DNA of 64,000 nucleotides from Cryptosporangium minutisporangium (GTDB taxonomy: Bacteria > Actinomycetota > Actinomycetes > Mycobacteriales > Cryptosporangiaceae): positions 357,715 through 421,714 of the forward strand of contig NZ_BAAAYN010000017.1 of the NCBI RefSeq assembly GCF_039536245.1, read 5' to 3'. The notes under the pieces were generated by a model. That model did no database searches. It worked only from the letters and a program-made list of their open reading frames with translations, and was not told the DNA's origin. The position numbers and the translations under genes are program-made. Below, piece by piece: positions 53,991-63,803 of the stretch (the stretch's first letter is position 1; each line of letters begins with the position of its first letter).

Positions 53991-54902
53991 GTGGCTCGGC
54001 CTGGTGATCTCACGATAGAGAGCCGTGGCCGCGTCATCGGCGCAATCGGGCTGCCGACATCAGTAGGCCACGGGAGACTGGACCGGTCCGGACCGGAGCG
54101 AGGGCGGGAGAGCGCCATAGTCAGCCGCGAGGAAGCAGCGGAGCGGGCGTCCCGTCGGCTCGGGGTGCCCGCGGGCGAGGTCGAACTGCGGGAGTTCGAC
54201 GGCGGATGGGTGGCCTGGGCTGTCGCACCCGGCGGTGCGGGGGTGCTGCCGGATCGCATCGGGGATGCGCGGGTGGTGGTCGACGGGGCGAGCGGGGATC
54301 TCACGACGTGGCCGCCGCTGCCGGTCGAGGAGATCATCGCGCGGAGTCGGCCGGCGCCGGCCGGGCGGTTTCCGGAGGATGTGGAGGCGGTGTTGCGGAA
54401 GGCGGGGTGGTATCCCGGGCGGGCGGTGCCCGACGCCGACCTCGACCGGTACGCCCAGCGCCTTCACGACCTGACCGCGGACGAGGAGCCACCCCTGGGC
54501 GTGGTGGATGCAGCACGCGGCTTCCTCAAGGAGTTCGGTGGGCTCTCCAGCCGCGAACATGCGATCGACGCGTGGCACTTTCAGCCTCAAGACGAGGATC
54601 CAGCCTTCCACCTGTTCATCGCACTCGACCAACGCATCGGTCAATCGGTTACTCCGCTCGGTTGGATCAGCAGCGACTACCGAATCGAGATCTCGATGTC
54701 CGCGGACGGTCGCGTATTCGTGGGCGCCTTCAGTGGCATCTACTTGCTGGCCGAGAACGCTGACTGGGCGCTCGTGCGCCTCGTGCGCGGGGAACTGGGC
54801 GACCTGCCGTATGTGGAAGAGGACGGCGAAATCTCGTATCGGAGCAATCTGGGAGACCCGATTGATCCGGGGAGTACTCGGGGGCCAGCGTCAGGGGCTT
54901 AG
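53991..54902 (+). CDS. YrhB/Imm35-like domain fused to SUKH-3
   Basis: A protein of up to 303 residues; the start is uncertain (GTG 53991 is the first in frame; the folded part begins near residue 42 at SREEAAERASRRLGVPAGEV). First domain: EFDGGWVAWAV, ARVVVDGASGDLTTWPPLPV (YrhB/Imm35-like). Second: RFPEDVEAVLRKAGWYPGRA, GFLKEFGGLSS, EISMSADGRVFVGAFSGIYL (SUKH-3). It is the only plus-strand gene between the minus-strand eccB-like and eccD genes. It ends 12 bp inside the eccD stop region. Probably an immunity protein. Confidence 0.75.
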   Translation: MARPGDLTIESRGRVIGAIGLPTSVGHGRLDRSGPERGRESAIVSREEAAERASRRLGVPAGEVELREFDGGWVAWAVAPGGAGVLPDRIGDARVVVDGASGDLTTWPPLPVEEIIARSRPAPAGRFPEDVEAVLRKAGWYPGRAVPDADLDRYAQRLHDLTADEEPPLGVVDAARGFLKEFGGLSSREHAIDAWHFQPQDEDPAFHLFIALDQRIGQSVTPLGWISSDYRIEISMSADGRVFVGAFSGIYLLAENADWALVRLVRGELGDLPYVEEDGEISYRSNLGDPIDPGSTRGPASGA

Positions 54903-56228
54903 CGAGCGCACGTACCCGAACAACCCCAGCACCCCACAAACCAGCGGCACCACCGCCAGCACCAGCCCCACGTCCAGCAGTTCGGCCAACCGCCCCAGAT
55001 ACGGCGACGGCGGCCGCCGGCTGTACGCCAGCCCGGCCGCCAGCGCGACCCCCGCCGCCAGCAGCAACACCGGCGGCCCGACCGCGTCGCCGAGCCCGAA
55101 CACCACCACACCCAGCCCGGTGAACCCCGCCACCAGCAGGGGCACCCGCTGCCGGATCGTCGCCAGCAACCGGGCCCGCAACAGCAGCGCCGACGCCACC
55201 ACGACAACGAGCGCCGCCGCCGTCGGGTCCAGCCGACTCTCCGGCGTCCAACCCAGCACGACCGATCCGACGCCGATCGTCACCGAGACACCCAGCAGCG
55301 CACCCGTCAGCACGTCGTCCGAGCGGGCGACTGCCGCATACACCGCACGGCGTCCCGGCATCGGTGCCGCGTCCGCCATCAGCTCGTCGGCCGAGCGCGG
55401 CAGCGTCGGCAACGGCACCCGTCCGAGCCGTAACGCGACCAGCGGCAGCACCGGCACGATCAGCAGCGCGAGGCCGACGACCACGGCGGCAGCCCCGGCG
55501 ACGCCGGTGCCGAGGTACGGCAGCAGGCCACCGAGCACCCCGAACAATCCCGCGACGATGCCGCCGACGAACAGGAAGCCGACGTCGCCGACTGCGACGT
55601 AACCGACGACCGCGACGAGGATCAGCCCCGCCGAACCCACAAGGAGGTCGCCGCCACCGAAGAACGCGTACGGCAGCCCGACTCCGGCCACCACCGCACC
55701 GGCGACCGAGTCCGACAGCACCCGGGACACCACTCCACCGAGCGCGGCGAGCAGCACCGCCAGTGCCAGCAGTACGACTCCGACCGCACCCGTCGTCAGT
55801 CCGGAGTAGAGCATGGCGGCGAGCCCGGCCAGCAGCAACCCGGCCGCGGCCACCAGTCCGGCGACCCGGGTGGTGGCCGGGGTCCAGGCGCGGCCCTGGC
55901 GCCGCGCGCCGGCCGCGACGGCGTCGGCGAGATCGTCGTAGTCCGGCTCCGGCCACTCCGTGCGCCGCGGGACGAGATGCAGCACCTCACCGTCCCGCAC
56001 GTTCTGGGCGGCGAGCGGCTTCTCCGGATCGAGCGGCTCGCCGTCGGCCCGGCGCAGTGACCAGCCGCCGTGGGCCTGCCCGTCGTCGGCGAGACCCTCT
56101 CCGGCGTGGCGCAGCAGCACTGGAAGTAGTTCCGCCAACGCCGGAGCCTCCGGTAAGGCGAGGTCCACCCGACGGCGAGGTGCGGCGAGCGTGACTCGGG
56201 CGAGCCCGTCTGGGCTGGTCGTCGGCAC
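54891..56228 (-). CDS. eccD: Type VII secretion membrane protein EccD
   Basis: A 445-residue core membrane component. Residues about 1-90 form the ubiquitin-like (YukD-like) domain (LARVTLAAPRRRVDLALPEA; NVRDGEVLHLVPR). About eleven hydrophobic helices follow to the C-terminus. GTG 56228 has AAGGAG six bases upstream. In the ESX complex EccD forms the membrane barrel around EccC and EccB. It is divergent from eccC, with 97 bp between the start codons. Confidence 0.93.
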   Translation of the reverse strand: MPTTSPDGLARVTLAAPRRRVDLALPEAPALAELLPVLLRHAGEGLADDGQAHGGWSLRRADGEPLDPEKPLAAQNVRDGEVLHLVPRRTEWPEPDYDDLADAVAAGARRQGRAWTPATTRVAGLVAAAGLLLAGLAAMLYSGLTTGAVGVVLLALAVLLAALGGVVSRVLSDSVAGAVVAGVGLPYAFFGGGDLLVGSAGLILVAVVGYVAVGDVGFLFVGGIVAGLFGVLGGLLPYLGTGVAGAAAVVVGLALLIVPVLPLVALRLGRVPLPTLPRSADELMADAAPMPGRRAVYAAVARSDDVLTGALLGVSVTIGVGSVVLGWTPESRLDPTAAALVVVVASALLLRARLLATIRQRVPLLVAGFTGLGVVVFGLGDAVGPPVLLLAAGVALAAGLAYSRRPPSPYLGRLAELLDVGLVLAVVPLVCGVLGLFGYVRSLSP

Positions 56229-56325
56229 GGTCCGCTCCTTTTTCCACAACCGCGTTTACGAACGGGACGGCTGTAGCCGCAATTTCCTTACGATAGGTGA
56301 CAGGAGAATCACACGGGGAGGATCG

Positions 56326-59300
56326 TTGGGCACGGTCATCGTGAAACGACCACCGCGTCGCCCGGCTCCGGGCTTCCCGGAGGGCGAGCTCGTCCTCGAG
56401 ATGCCTCCCGCCATTCCGGCACCGACCGGCCGGGCCTGGGGCCAGGCCATGATGATGCTGCCGATGCTGGCCGGTTCGGCCGCGATGGCGCTGATGTTCG
56501 CGGGCACCGGCGGAGCCGGCTCCACGCTGCGGTGGGTCACCGGTGGTCTGTTCGGGCTCTCCGCGATCGGGATGCTCAGCACGCAGCTGGGTTCGTACTC
56601 CGGGCAGCCGAGCAAGCAGGAGATGGCGGCACAGCGTCGGGAGTACATGCGTCACCTGGCCCACCTCCGGCGCCGCACCCGGAAAGCCGTCCGGGTCCAG
56701 CAGGAGGCGATGTTCTACCGGCACCCGGAGCCGGCCGCGCTCTGGACCGTCGCCCAGAGCTACCGCCTGTGGGAACGCCGCCCCACCGACGACGACTTCG
56801 CCGTGGTCAGGATCGGACTCGGACCGCAAGACCTGGCCACCCCGATGATCACCCCGCCGATCCAGACGATGGACGACCTGGAGCCGCTCTGCGCCCAGGC
56901 GCTCCGGCGGTTCGTCACGACGTACTCCGTGGTCGCCGACATGCCGGTCGCCCTGGCGTTGAACGGCTTCGCCCGGATTTTCCTGCGCGGCGACGCCGAC
57001 GGCGTCCGCGGGGTGACCCGTGCGCTGCTGGCTCAGGTCACCACCTTTCATGCTCCGGACGACGTCCGCGTGGTCATCTGCGCCGCACCGGAACGCCTGG
57101 CGGGGTGGGAGTGGGTGAAGTGGCTGCCCCACGCCCAGCATCCGACGCGCACCGACGCGCTGGGGCCGGTCCGGCTGGTCGCACCCACCGTCCTGGGCGT
57201 CGAGGCGCTGCTCGACGACGTGCTGGCCGGGCGTCCGCGCTTCAACCCGACCGGCACCGGCCGGGAGGTCTCGCCGCATCTGGTGGTCGTCCTCGACGGC
57301 GCCGACCCGGCCGGCTCCGACCACCTGGTCACGGACAACGGCATCGAGGGCGTCACGCTGATCGACCTGGCCGGCTCCCCACCTCGCCTGCTCGATCCGA
57401 CGACGCTCGTTCTCGACGTCGACCGCGCCGGGCGGTTACACAGCACGACGATGGAGGGCGACGCGGAGATCGGCACGATCGACCGGCTCGGCGTCGCCCA
57501 GGCCGAAGCGCTCGCCCGCCAGCTGGCGCCGCTCCGGCTCTCCCCTGCCGTCCGGGGCGAACGTCCGCTCACCACCGAGCTCGAACTGACCGAGCTGCTC
57601 GGAATGGACGATCCCCGCCTGTTCGACCCGGCGATCGGGTGGCGGCCCCGCCCGAACCGCGAACGTCTGCGGGTGCCGATCGGCATCAACCCGGACGGCG
57701 CTCCGGTCGAGCTGGATCTAAAAGAGTCGGCGCTGGACGGCATGGGACCGCACGGTCTGCTGATTGGCGCCACCGGCTCCGGCAAGAGCGAGCTGCTCCG
57801 GACGCTGGTGCTCGCGCTGGCCACCCGGCACTCGTCGGAGTTACTGAACTTCGTGCTCGTCGACTTCAAGGGCGGCGCGACGTTCACCAAGCTCGACCGG
57901 CTGCCGCACACCAGCGCGGTGATCACGAACCTCGAGGACGAGCTGCCGCTGGTCGACCGGATGTCGGACGCGATCCAGGGCGAGATCCGACGACGTCAGG
58001 AGCTGCTGCGCAGCGCGGGGAAGTACGAGTCGCTGCGGGACTACGAGAAGGCCCGCGCCGCCGGAGCGCCCCTCGCGCCGCTGCCGAGCCTGCTCATCAT
58101 CTGTGACGAGTTCAGCGAGCTGCTCACCGCGAAGCCCGACTTCGTCGACATGTTCGTGCAGATCGGCCGGGTGGGGCGCTCGCTCGGCGTCCACCTGCTG
58201 CTCGCGTCGCAGAAGTTGGAGGAGGGCCGCCTCCGCGGCCTGGACGGTCACCTCTCCTACCGGATCGGTCTGCGGACGTTCTCGTCGATGGAGAGCCGCG
58301 TGGTCCTTGGCGTTCCGGACGCGTACGAGCTGCCGCGCGCGCCCGGCCACGGATATCTGAAGTTCGGCACCGAGGAGATGACGCGATTCCGCGCGGCGTA
58401 CGTGTCGGGCGGCTACCGAGAGGGCGGACGTCGCAGCGCAGGCGCGGGCGCCGAGCGTGCACCGGTGCGCGCGTTCACGTCGACCTATCAGGCTCCCGTG
58501 CACCAGAGCGCGGACGAGACCGCCGCGGCGAAGCAGCCGGACCCGGACGAGAGCGTCGGCGAGACCCTGCTCGACATCCTGGTGGAGCGGCTGCAGGGCC
58601 GCGGCGTCCCGGCCCACCAGGTCTGGCTGCCACCGCTGAAGGAGCCGGCCACGCTCGACCAGCTGCTCCCGCCGCTGGCCGTGGAGCCGGGGCGAGGTCT
58701 GACGGTCGCCGACCCGGCGTGGCAGGGGACGCTCCGGGCCGTCGTCGGCCTGGTCGACCGGCCGCTCGATCAGCGCCGTGACCTGCTCACCGTGGACCTC
58801 TCCGGCGGGCTCGGCCACGCGGTCGTGGTCGGCGGCCCGCAGAGCGGCAAGAGCACGGTGCTGCGGTCGATGATCACCGCGCTGGTGCTGTGCCACACGC
58901 CGGCCGAGATCCAGTTCTACGGCCTCGACTTCGGCGGTGGTTCGCTCGCCTCGCTGCGCGATCTGCCGCACGTGGGCGGGGTGGCGAGCCGCTTGGAAGC
59001 CGGTGAGGTGCGTCGCACCGTGGCGGAAATCAAGACCCTGCTGCTCGACCGCGAACGCCGGTTCGCCCGCGAGGCGCTCGACGGGATGGCGACGTACCGT
59101 CGGCGCCGACAGAAGGGCGACTTCGCCGACGACCCGTTCGGCGACGTCTTCCTCGTCGTCGACAACTGGCTGACCTTGCGTAACGAGTTCGAGGAGCTGG
59201 AGGCGTCGGTCACCGACCTGGCCAACCGTGGGCTCTCCTACGGCATTCACGTGCTGGTGTCGGCCACTCGGTGGCTCGACCTGCGGCCGGCACTGCGGGA

Positions 59301-60303
59301 CGTGCTCGGTACACGTCTGGAGCTGCGACTCGGAGAGCCGTCGGACTCCTACTTGGATCGACGAACCGCGTTGAACGTCCCGGAGAGCACGCCCGGCCGG
59401 GGCATCACCGCGGACAAGTTCCACTTCCTGGCCGCCCTACCCCGCGCGGACAGCCGACCGGAGACGGCCGATCTCGCCGACGGCGTCGCCAAGCTGGTGC
59501 AGGACGTGACCAACGCCTGGGCCGGACCGGCCGCGCCGCCGGTGCGCCTGCTGCCGTCGGTGGTGCCGTACGAGAGCCTCACCACCGCGGACGCCGCACC
59601 CGGAGCGCCCGTGCCGATCGGGCTCGCGGAGACCGATCTCGGGCCGGTGCACCTCGACTTCGCCACCGATCCGCACTTCCTGCTCTTCGGCGACTCCGAG
59701 TCGGGCAAGACCGGCTTCCTCCGGCAGCTCGCCCGGCGGATCACCGACACCCACGCGCCGGACCGGGCCAGGCTCGTCGTGGTCGACTACCGGCGTTCCC
59801 TGCTCGGTGCGGTCTCCGCCGACCACCTGATCGGGTACGGCACGTCAGCGCCGGTCACCGAGGAGATCATCGCCGAGGTCGCGGCCGTGATGCAGAACCG
59901 GCTGCCGGGCCCGGACGTGACGCCCGAGCAACTCCGCGACCGCAGCTGGTGGCGCGGGCCCGACCTGTTCGTGCTGGTCGACGACTACGACTTGATCTCG
60001 TCCGGCTCGAGCAACCCCCTCGCCCCGCTGCTCGACGTGCTGGCACAGGCCCGCGACATCGGGCTGCACCTGGTCGTCGCACGGCGCAGCGGCGGAGCGA
60101 GCCGAGCGCTCTACGAGTCGTTCGTCATGCGGCTGCGCGAGCTCGGCTCCCCCGGCCTGGTGATGTCCGGTGACCGGGACGAGGGCGTGTTGCTCGGCAA
60201 CGTGCGCCCGCAGGCGTTGCCGCCCGGTCGGGGTTGGTACGTGACCCGGAAGGACGGTGCCCGCCTGGTGCAGCTCGCCTGGCTCGACCCCGTGAACTTC
60301 TGA
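56326..60303 (+). CDS. eccC: Type VII secretion ATPase EccC (fused EccCa-EccCb)
   Basis: A 1325-residue FtsK/SpoIIIE-type motor. Two membrane helices at about 45-90, a stalk/DUF region, then three ATPase domains with P-loops IGATGSGKSELL (about 482), VGGPQSGKSTVL (about 836) and FGDSESGKTGFL (about 1122). The Walker B of domain 1 is intact (LLIICDEFSELL); domain 2 has VVDNW with Asn and domain 3 VDDYD, usual for this family. TTG 56326 gives MGTVIVKRPPRRPAPGFP, typical of EccC, with GGGGAGGA just upstream; GTG 56341 is an alternative. It drives export of WXG substrates. Confidence 0.96.
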   Translation: MGTVIVKRPPRRPAPGFPEGELVLEMPPAIPAPTGRAWGQAMMMLPMLAGSAAMALMFAGTGGAGSTLRWVTGGLFGLSAIGMLSTQLGSYSGQPSKQEMAAQRREYMRHLAHLRRRTRKAVRVQQEAMFYRHPEPAALWTVAQSYRLWERRPTDDDFAVVRIGLGPQDLATPMITPPIQTMDDLEPLCAQALRRFVTTYSVVADMPVALALNGFARIFLRGDADGVRGVTRALLAQVTTFHAPDDVRVVICAAPERLAGWEWVKWLPHAQHPTRTDALGPVRLVAPTVLGVEALLDDVLAGRPRFNPTGTGREVSPHLVVVLDGADPAGSDHLVTDNGIEGVTLIDLAGSPPRLLDPTTLVLDVDRAGRLHSTTMEGDAEIGTIDRLGVAQAEALARQLAPLRLSPAVRGERPLTTELELTELLGMDDPRLFDPAIGWRPRPNRERLRVPIGINPDGAPVELDLKESALDGMGPHGLLIGATGSGKSELLRTLVLALATRHSSELLNFVLVDFKGGATFTKLDRLPHTSAVITNLEDELPLVDRMSDAIQGEIRRRQELLRSAGKYESLRDYEKARAAGAPLAPLPSLLIICDEFSELLTAKPDFVDMFVQIGRVGRSLGVHLLLASQKLEEGRLRGLDGHLSYRIGLRTFSSMESRVVLGVPDAYELPRAPGHGYLKFGTEEMTRFRAAYVSGGYREGGRRSAGAGAERAPVRAFTSTYQAPVHQSADETAAAKQPDPDESVGETLLDILVERLQGRGVPAHQVWLPPLKEPATLDQLLPPLAVEPGRGLTVADPAWQGTLRAVVGLVDRPLDQRRDLLTVDLSGGLGHAVVVGGPQSGKSTVLRSMITALVLCHTPAEIQFYGLDFGGGSLASLRDLPHVGGVASRLEAGEVRRTVAEIKTLLLDRERRFAREALDGMATYRRRRQKGDFADDPFGDVFLVVDNWLTLRNEFEELEASVTDLANRGLSYGIHVLVSATRWLDLRPALRDVLGTRLELRLGEPSDSYLDRRTALNVPESTPGRGITADKFHFLAALPRADSRPETADLADGVAKLVQDVTNAWAGPAAPPVRLLPSVVPYESLTTADAAPGAPVPIGLAETDLGPVHLDFATDPHFLLFGDSESGKTGFLRQLARRITDTHAPDRARLVVVDYRRSLLGAVSADHLIGYGTSAPVTEEIIAEVAAVMQNRLPGPDVTPEQLRDRSWWRGPDLFVLVDDYDLISSGSSNPLAPLLDVLAQARDIGLHLVVARRSGGASRALYESFVMRLRELGSPGLVMSGDRDEGVLLGNVRPQALPPGRGWYVTRKDGARLVQLAWLDPVNF

Positions 60304-60359
60304 TGACGGGCGTCCGTGGTTAATCCGCACGCTCAGCAACCGCACGAACGGGGAACGCG

Positions 60360-60935
60360 ATGGCTGACCGCGACGACGACATCCGAGCCAGCTTGCAAGC
60401 GCTTCGCGAGTTCGGCGCACGGGTGAAGGACGCCGGACACGACGAGCTGCTCAACGGCTTCGGAAACACGGTAGGAAACCAGATGTCGCAGGCGGTGCTG
60501 GGCTTCACCGGCACCGGTACCGGCCGGGGAACGCACCCGGTGGCACCCCTGGGCGAAGCCGTCTACTTCGGCAACCTGATGGCCGACTACTCGCAGGCAG
60601 CCGGTCAGCTCGCGGGCGACGTCGTTCTGGGGCTGAGTTCCCTCGGATTCGCCGCCGAGGGCATCGCAACGCAGTACGGCAACGGTGACGCGCTGAGCAG
60701 CACGACGATCGACAACGTCGTCGACGCGTTCATCCCGCTCCCCGCAGACAACACGACCCAGACCCAGGAGACGACCCAGCCCGCCGAGACGCGTGAGAAC
60801 ACGCCCGCCGGCGCCCCGGGTGGTCACCATCCCGCTTCACCGGAGAGCGACGAGCGACCCACCCGACCGGGCGGTGGCCCGGCCGTCCCGGACGCCGAGT
60901 CCGACGACTACAGAACGCGGCCCTTCCAACTCTGA
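60360..60935 (+). CDS. ESX-associated helical protein
   Basis: A 191-residue protein not assignable to a named family. Residues about 1-120 are helical (DDDIRASLQALREFGARVKD; YSQAAGQLAGDVVLGLSSLG), and the rest is a hydrophilic Pro/Thr/Glu tail. No signal peptide. It follows eccC by 56 bp and precedes the Pro-rich WXG-like protein by 25 bp, so it is in the eccC operon. A secreted substrate or accessory is the likely role. Confidence 0.72.
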   Translation: MADRDDDIRASLQALREFGARVKDAGHDELLNGFGNTVGNQMSQAVLGFTGTGTGRGTHPVAPLGEAVYFGNLMADYSQAAGQLAGDVVLGLSSLGFAAEGIATQYGNGDALSSTTIDNVVDAFIPLPADNTTQTQETTQPAETRENTPAGAPGGHHPASPESDERPTRPGGGPAVPDAESDDYRTRPFQL

Positions 60936-60960
60936 CCGAGCCGCACGGAAGGTTCCGACC

Positions 60961-62691
60961 ATGGGGGACACGTACTACGGCTACGCCTGGGATCCGACGA
61001 GCGTCCGGGTCGCGGAGCACGACACGTACGTGCCGGAGGGCCGGACGCATCTGCTCCGGACGACCGACTTCAACGACGCCGAGAAGGTCGCGCACATCCG
61101 GGTGCTCTGGCCGATGATCCAAGGCCTCGATCCGGTCCGGATCGGCAACCTGGCCCAGCACTGGCGGAAGCTGTCGACCCAGCTCACGACCGCTCGCAAC
61201 AACCTGGGGCGGAACGGCACCCGCCTCCAACCGCAGTGGACCGGCGAAGCGTCCCGGGCATTCCTGGAGCGGGTCGGCGCGGCCCTCTACTCGCTCGACC
61301 AGTGGATCGAGGCCGCGGCCACGAACGCCGCGACGATCGATCGGCTGGCCGACGACGTGCGGGCTACGCAGCCGAAGGTGCAGCGGATCTACAACGACTG
61401 GCTGGCCGAGTCGGCGACCGAGAAAACCAAGCGCGACGCGGACGCCAAGGCCATCACGCTCACTCAGGACGGCAACGACTTCTTCGGCTTCCTGAGCAAG
61501 TACGACATCGTCCGCGACGGCGGAGCCCTGTACCGATGGGCCCGCGAGTCGGTGCCGCAGGACGAGATCGACCAGAAGTACACCGCGCTGGCGTTACCGC
61601 TCGTGAAGAACCTCGCCGATCACTTCGCCAGCGCGGCGGCGACCGGCCTGGACCTGCCCGGCAGGTTCAAGGGGCCGACCACCGTCAAGCTCGTCCAACC
61701 GGCGTTCGGTGGCGCACCGCCCGGCTCGCCGCCGGCTCGGCCGACGGCACCGGCGATCCCCGGCGCCGTTCCCCCGACGTCGCCGGGCGTCCGACCGCCC
61801 GCGGTGCCGACGCCGCCGGTCGCCGCCGCCCCGGCGCCTCCGGCGCCGGTTGTTCCGGGTGTGCCGCCGGGAGCACCTGGTGTCCGGCCGCCTGCCGCGC
61901 CCGCGATCCCGGGTCCGCGGACGCGACCCGCGTCGGTATCCCGGCCGCTGCTGCCCTCACCTGCGGTGCCGACGACGCCCGCCCTGCCGACGCTCGGCGG
62001 ACGTCGGGGCGGCGCACCGGGTGTCCCGGGGGGACCGGGTAGGCGGCAGCCCGGCCCCGGACGCCGGGGCACCGTGCCAGGTGTACCGGCGCTGCCCGGC
62101 CGGACCGGCGCACCGAACACGAGGCGAAAGGTCCCCTCTCCGCAGACGCCGCTGCCCGCGCAGGGCGTGCGGTCCGGCCTGGACGGTCGAACCGGCCGCA
62201 CCGGCCGCACCGGTCGTCCGTCGCCGGCTTCGGCCCGAACCGAACGTCCCGGCACCCCGACACAACTCGCCGGACGGACCGGCCCTCCCCCGGCCCGCCG
62301 GATGCCGGTGACCACCGAACCGCCGGAGTTCCGCCGCACTCCGCCAGCCGCGCCCCCCGGCGACGTCGAACCGCCGGCCAAACCGTCCCTCGGTGGCCGC
62401 CGTGGGCCCGAGCGCCCGGTCGGAGCCAGTCCGTCGCAGAGCAGTCGTGGAACGCGCCCGGAGCTCACCGGACGCGCCGGGCAGCACGGCATCCCCGAGC
62501 CCGACACCCGGCCCGCCGCCCTCGCGCGGCGAAGCGCCGAAGCGCCACCGGACGAGGCGTTCGCGCCCGCCGCGTCGGCTCCGGCCGTGATCGAACGGCC
62601 GGACGTGCCGGTCGCGGCTCAGCCCGGGCCGGCACTGGGCCGGGCAGCGGTCGAACCGCGCCCGAAGGCAGCGGGGTCGGCATGGACGTGA
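60961..62691 (+). CDS. WXG/PPE-like ESX protein with proline-rich tail
   Basis: A 576-residue protein. Residues about 45-250 are helical with LQPQWTGEASRAFLERVGAA, a WxG turn with helices before and after. From about 255 onward it is disordered and rich in Pro, Gly, Ala and Arg, with repeats such as RTGRTGRTGR and GVPPGAPGVRPPA. ATG 60961 has GGAAGG upstream. The layout resembles secreted PPE/EspB-type ESX substrates. Its end overlaps the mycP start by 10 bp, so translation is coupled to the protease that may process ESX substrates. Confidence 0.82.
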   Translation: MGDTYYGYAWDPTSVRVAEHDTYVPEGRTHLLRTTDFNDAEKVAHIRVLWPMIQGLDPVRIGNLAQHWRKLSTQLTTARNNLGRNGTRLQPQWTGEASRAFLERVGAALYSLDQWIEAAATNAATIDRLADDVRATQPKVQRIYNDWLAESATEKTKRDADAKAITLTQDGNDFFGFLSKYDIVRDGGALYRWARESVPQDEIDQKYTALALPLVKNLADHFASAAATGLDLPGRFKGPTTVKLVQPAFGGAPPGSPPARPTAPAIPGAVPPTSPGVRPPAVPTPPVAAAPAPPAPVVPGVPPGAPGVRPPAAPAIPGPRTRPASVSRPLLPSPAVPTTPALPTLGGRRGGAPGVPGGPGRRQPGPGRRGTVPGVPALPGRTGAPNTRRKVPSPQTPLPAQGVRSGLDGRTGRTGRTGRPSPASARTERPGTPTQLAGRTGPPPARRMPVTTEPPEFRRTPPAAPPGDVEPPAKPSLGGRRGPERPVGASPSQSSRGTRPELTGRAGQHGIPEPDTRPAALARRSAEAPPDEAFAPAASAPAVIERPDVPVAAQPGPALGRAAVEPRPKAAGSAWT

Positions 62692-63794
62692 CCCGCTCCG
62701 GACGGCTCCTGACCGCGGTGTTCGTGCTCGCGGTGAGCACGCTCGCCGCGGTCGGGACCGCGCCTGCGGCCCGTGCCGACGACGTCCGCGACGACTCGTG
62801 GCACCTCACCGCGCTACGGATCGCCGAGGCACACCGCCTCACGAAGGGCGACGGCGTCGTGGTGGCCGTCGTCGACTCGGGTGTCGACCCGACGCACCCC
62901 GACATCGTCGGGAACGTCCTGCCGGGCGTCGACATCTACACCGGCGAGCCACCGGCCAGGGGACGCGACGGGTACACGGCCTACCACGGCACGGCGATGG
63001 CCGGTCTGATCGCCGGGCACGGCCACGGCCCCGGTCGGCGGAGCGGTGTCCTCGGCATCGCTCCGGAGGCGAAGATCCTGCCGGTCAAGATCACCCGGTC
63101 GGACGGGCTCATCAGCGGCCGCGAAGTCGCGCGGGGCATCGAGTGGGCGCTCAGCCTCGATGCGGACGTCATCTCGATCTCGCTGCAGACGCCCAGCGAG
63201 CGGCTGATCGAGCGGGCGGTGACCAAGGCCTGGAACCAGGGCGTTCCGGTGCTGGCCGCGAGCGGCAACGACGGCTTCAGCGGGACGGCGTTCGTGGAGG
63301 GCGTGATCCCGGTGACCGCGATCGGCCCGAGCGGCGCGTTCGTCGAGAGCCTGCGGATCATGTGGCGCCCGGTCGGGGTGGCGGCACCCGGTGGCGACAT
63401 CCCGACCGCCCGGGAGGGTGGGTACTGGACCAACACCGGCACCAGCAACTCGACGGCGATCGCCGCCGGGGTGATGGCGCTGATCAAGGCCCGGTATCCG
63501 AACGACGGCATCGTGGAGCACTACCGCCGGATCCGGCTGACCGCGCAGGATCGCGGAGACCCCGGCGACGACACGCGGTACGGATGCGGCGTGGTGGATC
63601 CGGTCGCGGCGCTCACCGAGAAGCTACCGCCGGCACCGGCCGAGACCGCGGCGGACGAGCCGGCTCCGAGCCCGGTCGCGCGGGACACGTCGAAGGTGCC
63701 CACCGCCGTCGTGGCCGGTGGGGTGGCGTGGGTGGCCGTTCTGATCCTCGGTGCAGTCGTGGGCGGGGTCGTCCTGACAGTCCGGCGTAGGTGA
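62682..63794 (+). CDS. mycP: Mycosin, type VII secretion subtilisin protease
   Basis: A 370-residue S8 protease. Signal helix LLTAVFVLAVSTLAAVGTAP, then DDSWHL as in mycosins. Triad: Asp65 (VAVVDSGVDPTHPD), His102 (AYHGTAMAGLIAGHG) and Ser255 (NTGTSNSTAIAAG). Oxyanion Asn in LAASGNDGFSG. C-terminal membrane anchor VVAGGVAWVAVLILGAVVGG. Within the eccC operon, it is the ESX-linked mycosin; the other mycosin-like gene at 32341 is unlinked. The domain between His and Ser is shorter than in mycobacterial MycP1. Confidence 0.93.
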   Translation: MDVTRSGRLLTAVFVLAVSTLAAVGTAPAARADDVRDDSWHLTALRIAEAHRLTKGDGVVVAVVDSGVDPTHPDIVGNVLPGVDIYTGEPPARGRDGYTAYHGTAMAGLIAGHGHGPGRRSGVLGIAPEAKILPVKITRSDGLISGREVARGIEWALSLDADVISISLQTPSERLIERAVTKAWNQGVPVLAASGNDGFSGTAFVEGVIPVTAIGPSGAFVESLRIMWRPVGVAAPGGDIPTAREGGYWTNTGTSNSTAIAAGVMALIKARYPNDGIVEHYRRIRLTAQDRGDPGDDTRYGCGVVDPVAALTEKLPPAPAETAADEPAPSPVARDTSKVPTAVVAGGVAWVAVLILGAVVGGVVLTVRRR

Positions 63795-63803
63795 GGGGGA
63801 ACC

